5,938 nt of DNA, from NCBI GenBank assembly GCA_903848435.1, contig CAINGG010000024.1, forward strand, positions 1-5,938, given 5' to 3'. The first letter of the stretch is position 1; the number at the start of each line of letters is the position of its first letter. The notes beneath the pieces were generated by a model. That model made no database searches, was not told the origin of the DNA, and saw only the letters and a list, made by a program, of their open reading frames with translations. The translations under genes and the position numbers were made by a program. Shown piece after piece: positions 5,936 to 5,938 of the stretch. This stretch comes from an uncultured Actinomycetes bacterium (GTDB lineage: Bacteria > Actinomycetota > Actinomycetes > S36-B12).

Positions 5936-5938
5936 CAC

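Overview
The window is a compact, G+C-rich stretch of bacterial core genome, almost certainly from an actinobacterium. The evidence is the strong G/C bias at third codon positions, GTG starts at three of seven complete genes, heavily overlapping start and stop codons, and a gene order typical of that phylum: scpA-scpB-rluB-aroH-tyrA-cmk-plsC-like-der. A member of the Micrococcales is plausible, but the sequence alone does not settle it.

Positions 1-5701 read as one plus-strand transcription unit with almost no spacer. The first bases probably hold the last codons of scpA. They are followed by scpB (25-642), a 23S rRNA pseudouridine synthase of the RluB/RsuA family (642-1388), an AroH-class chorismate mutase (1408-1770), a prephenate dehydrogenase with a C-terminal ACT domain (1767-2837), cytidylate kinase (2854-3540), a divergent PlsC/LPLAT-family acyltransferase (3540-4217) and the double GTPase Der/EngA (4214-5701). 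Junctions are overlaps of 1 to about 8 nt or gaps of 16-19 nt, so translational coupling is likely throughout. The one gap with a promoter-like element is before aroH: a TAGGGT box sits six bases from the ATG, as in leaderless actinobacterial promoters.

The genes serve several housekeeping tasks. ScpA/ScpB act with SMC in chromosome segregation. RluB and Der act on the large ribosomal subunit. AroH and TyrA are successive steps of tyrosine synthesis (chorismate to prephenate to 4-hydroxyphenylpyruvate). Cmk recycles CMP/dCMP, and the acyltransferase probably acts in glycerolipid synthesis.

Positions 5702-5861 hold no credible gene. They contain a long inverted repeat (5711-5778), probably the operon terminator although it has no T-tract. 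A possible -10 box and a nested hairpin (5827-5858) follow, ending just before a proline tRNA with anticodon GGG (5862-5935). The window ends three bases after that tRNA.

I see no mobile element, CRISPR array, phage gene or defence system, and no convincing unknown system. The most unusual items are the acyltransferase with altered motifs, the 68-bp inverted repeat, the possible leaderless aroH promoter, the hairpin abutting the tRNA, and a 21-bp tandem duplication in the scpB tail.
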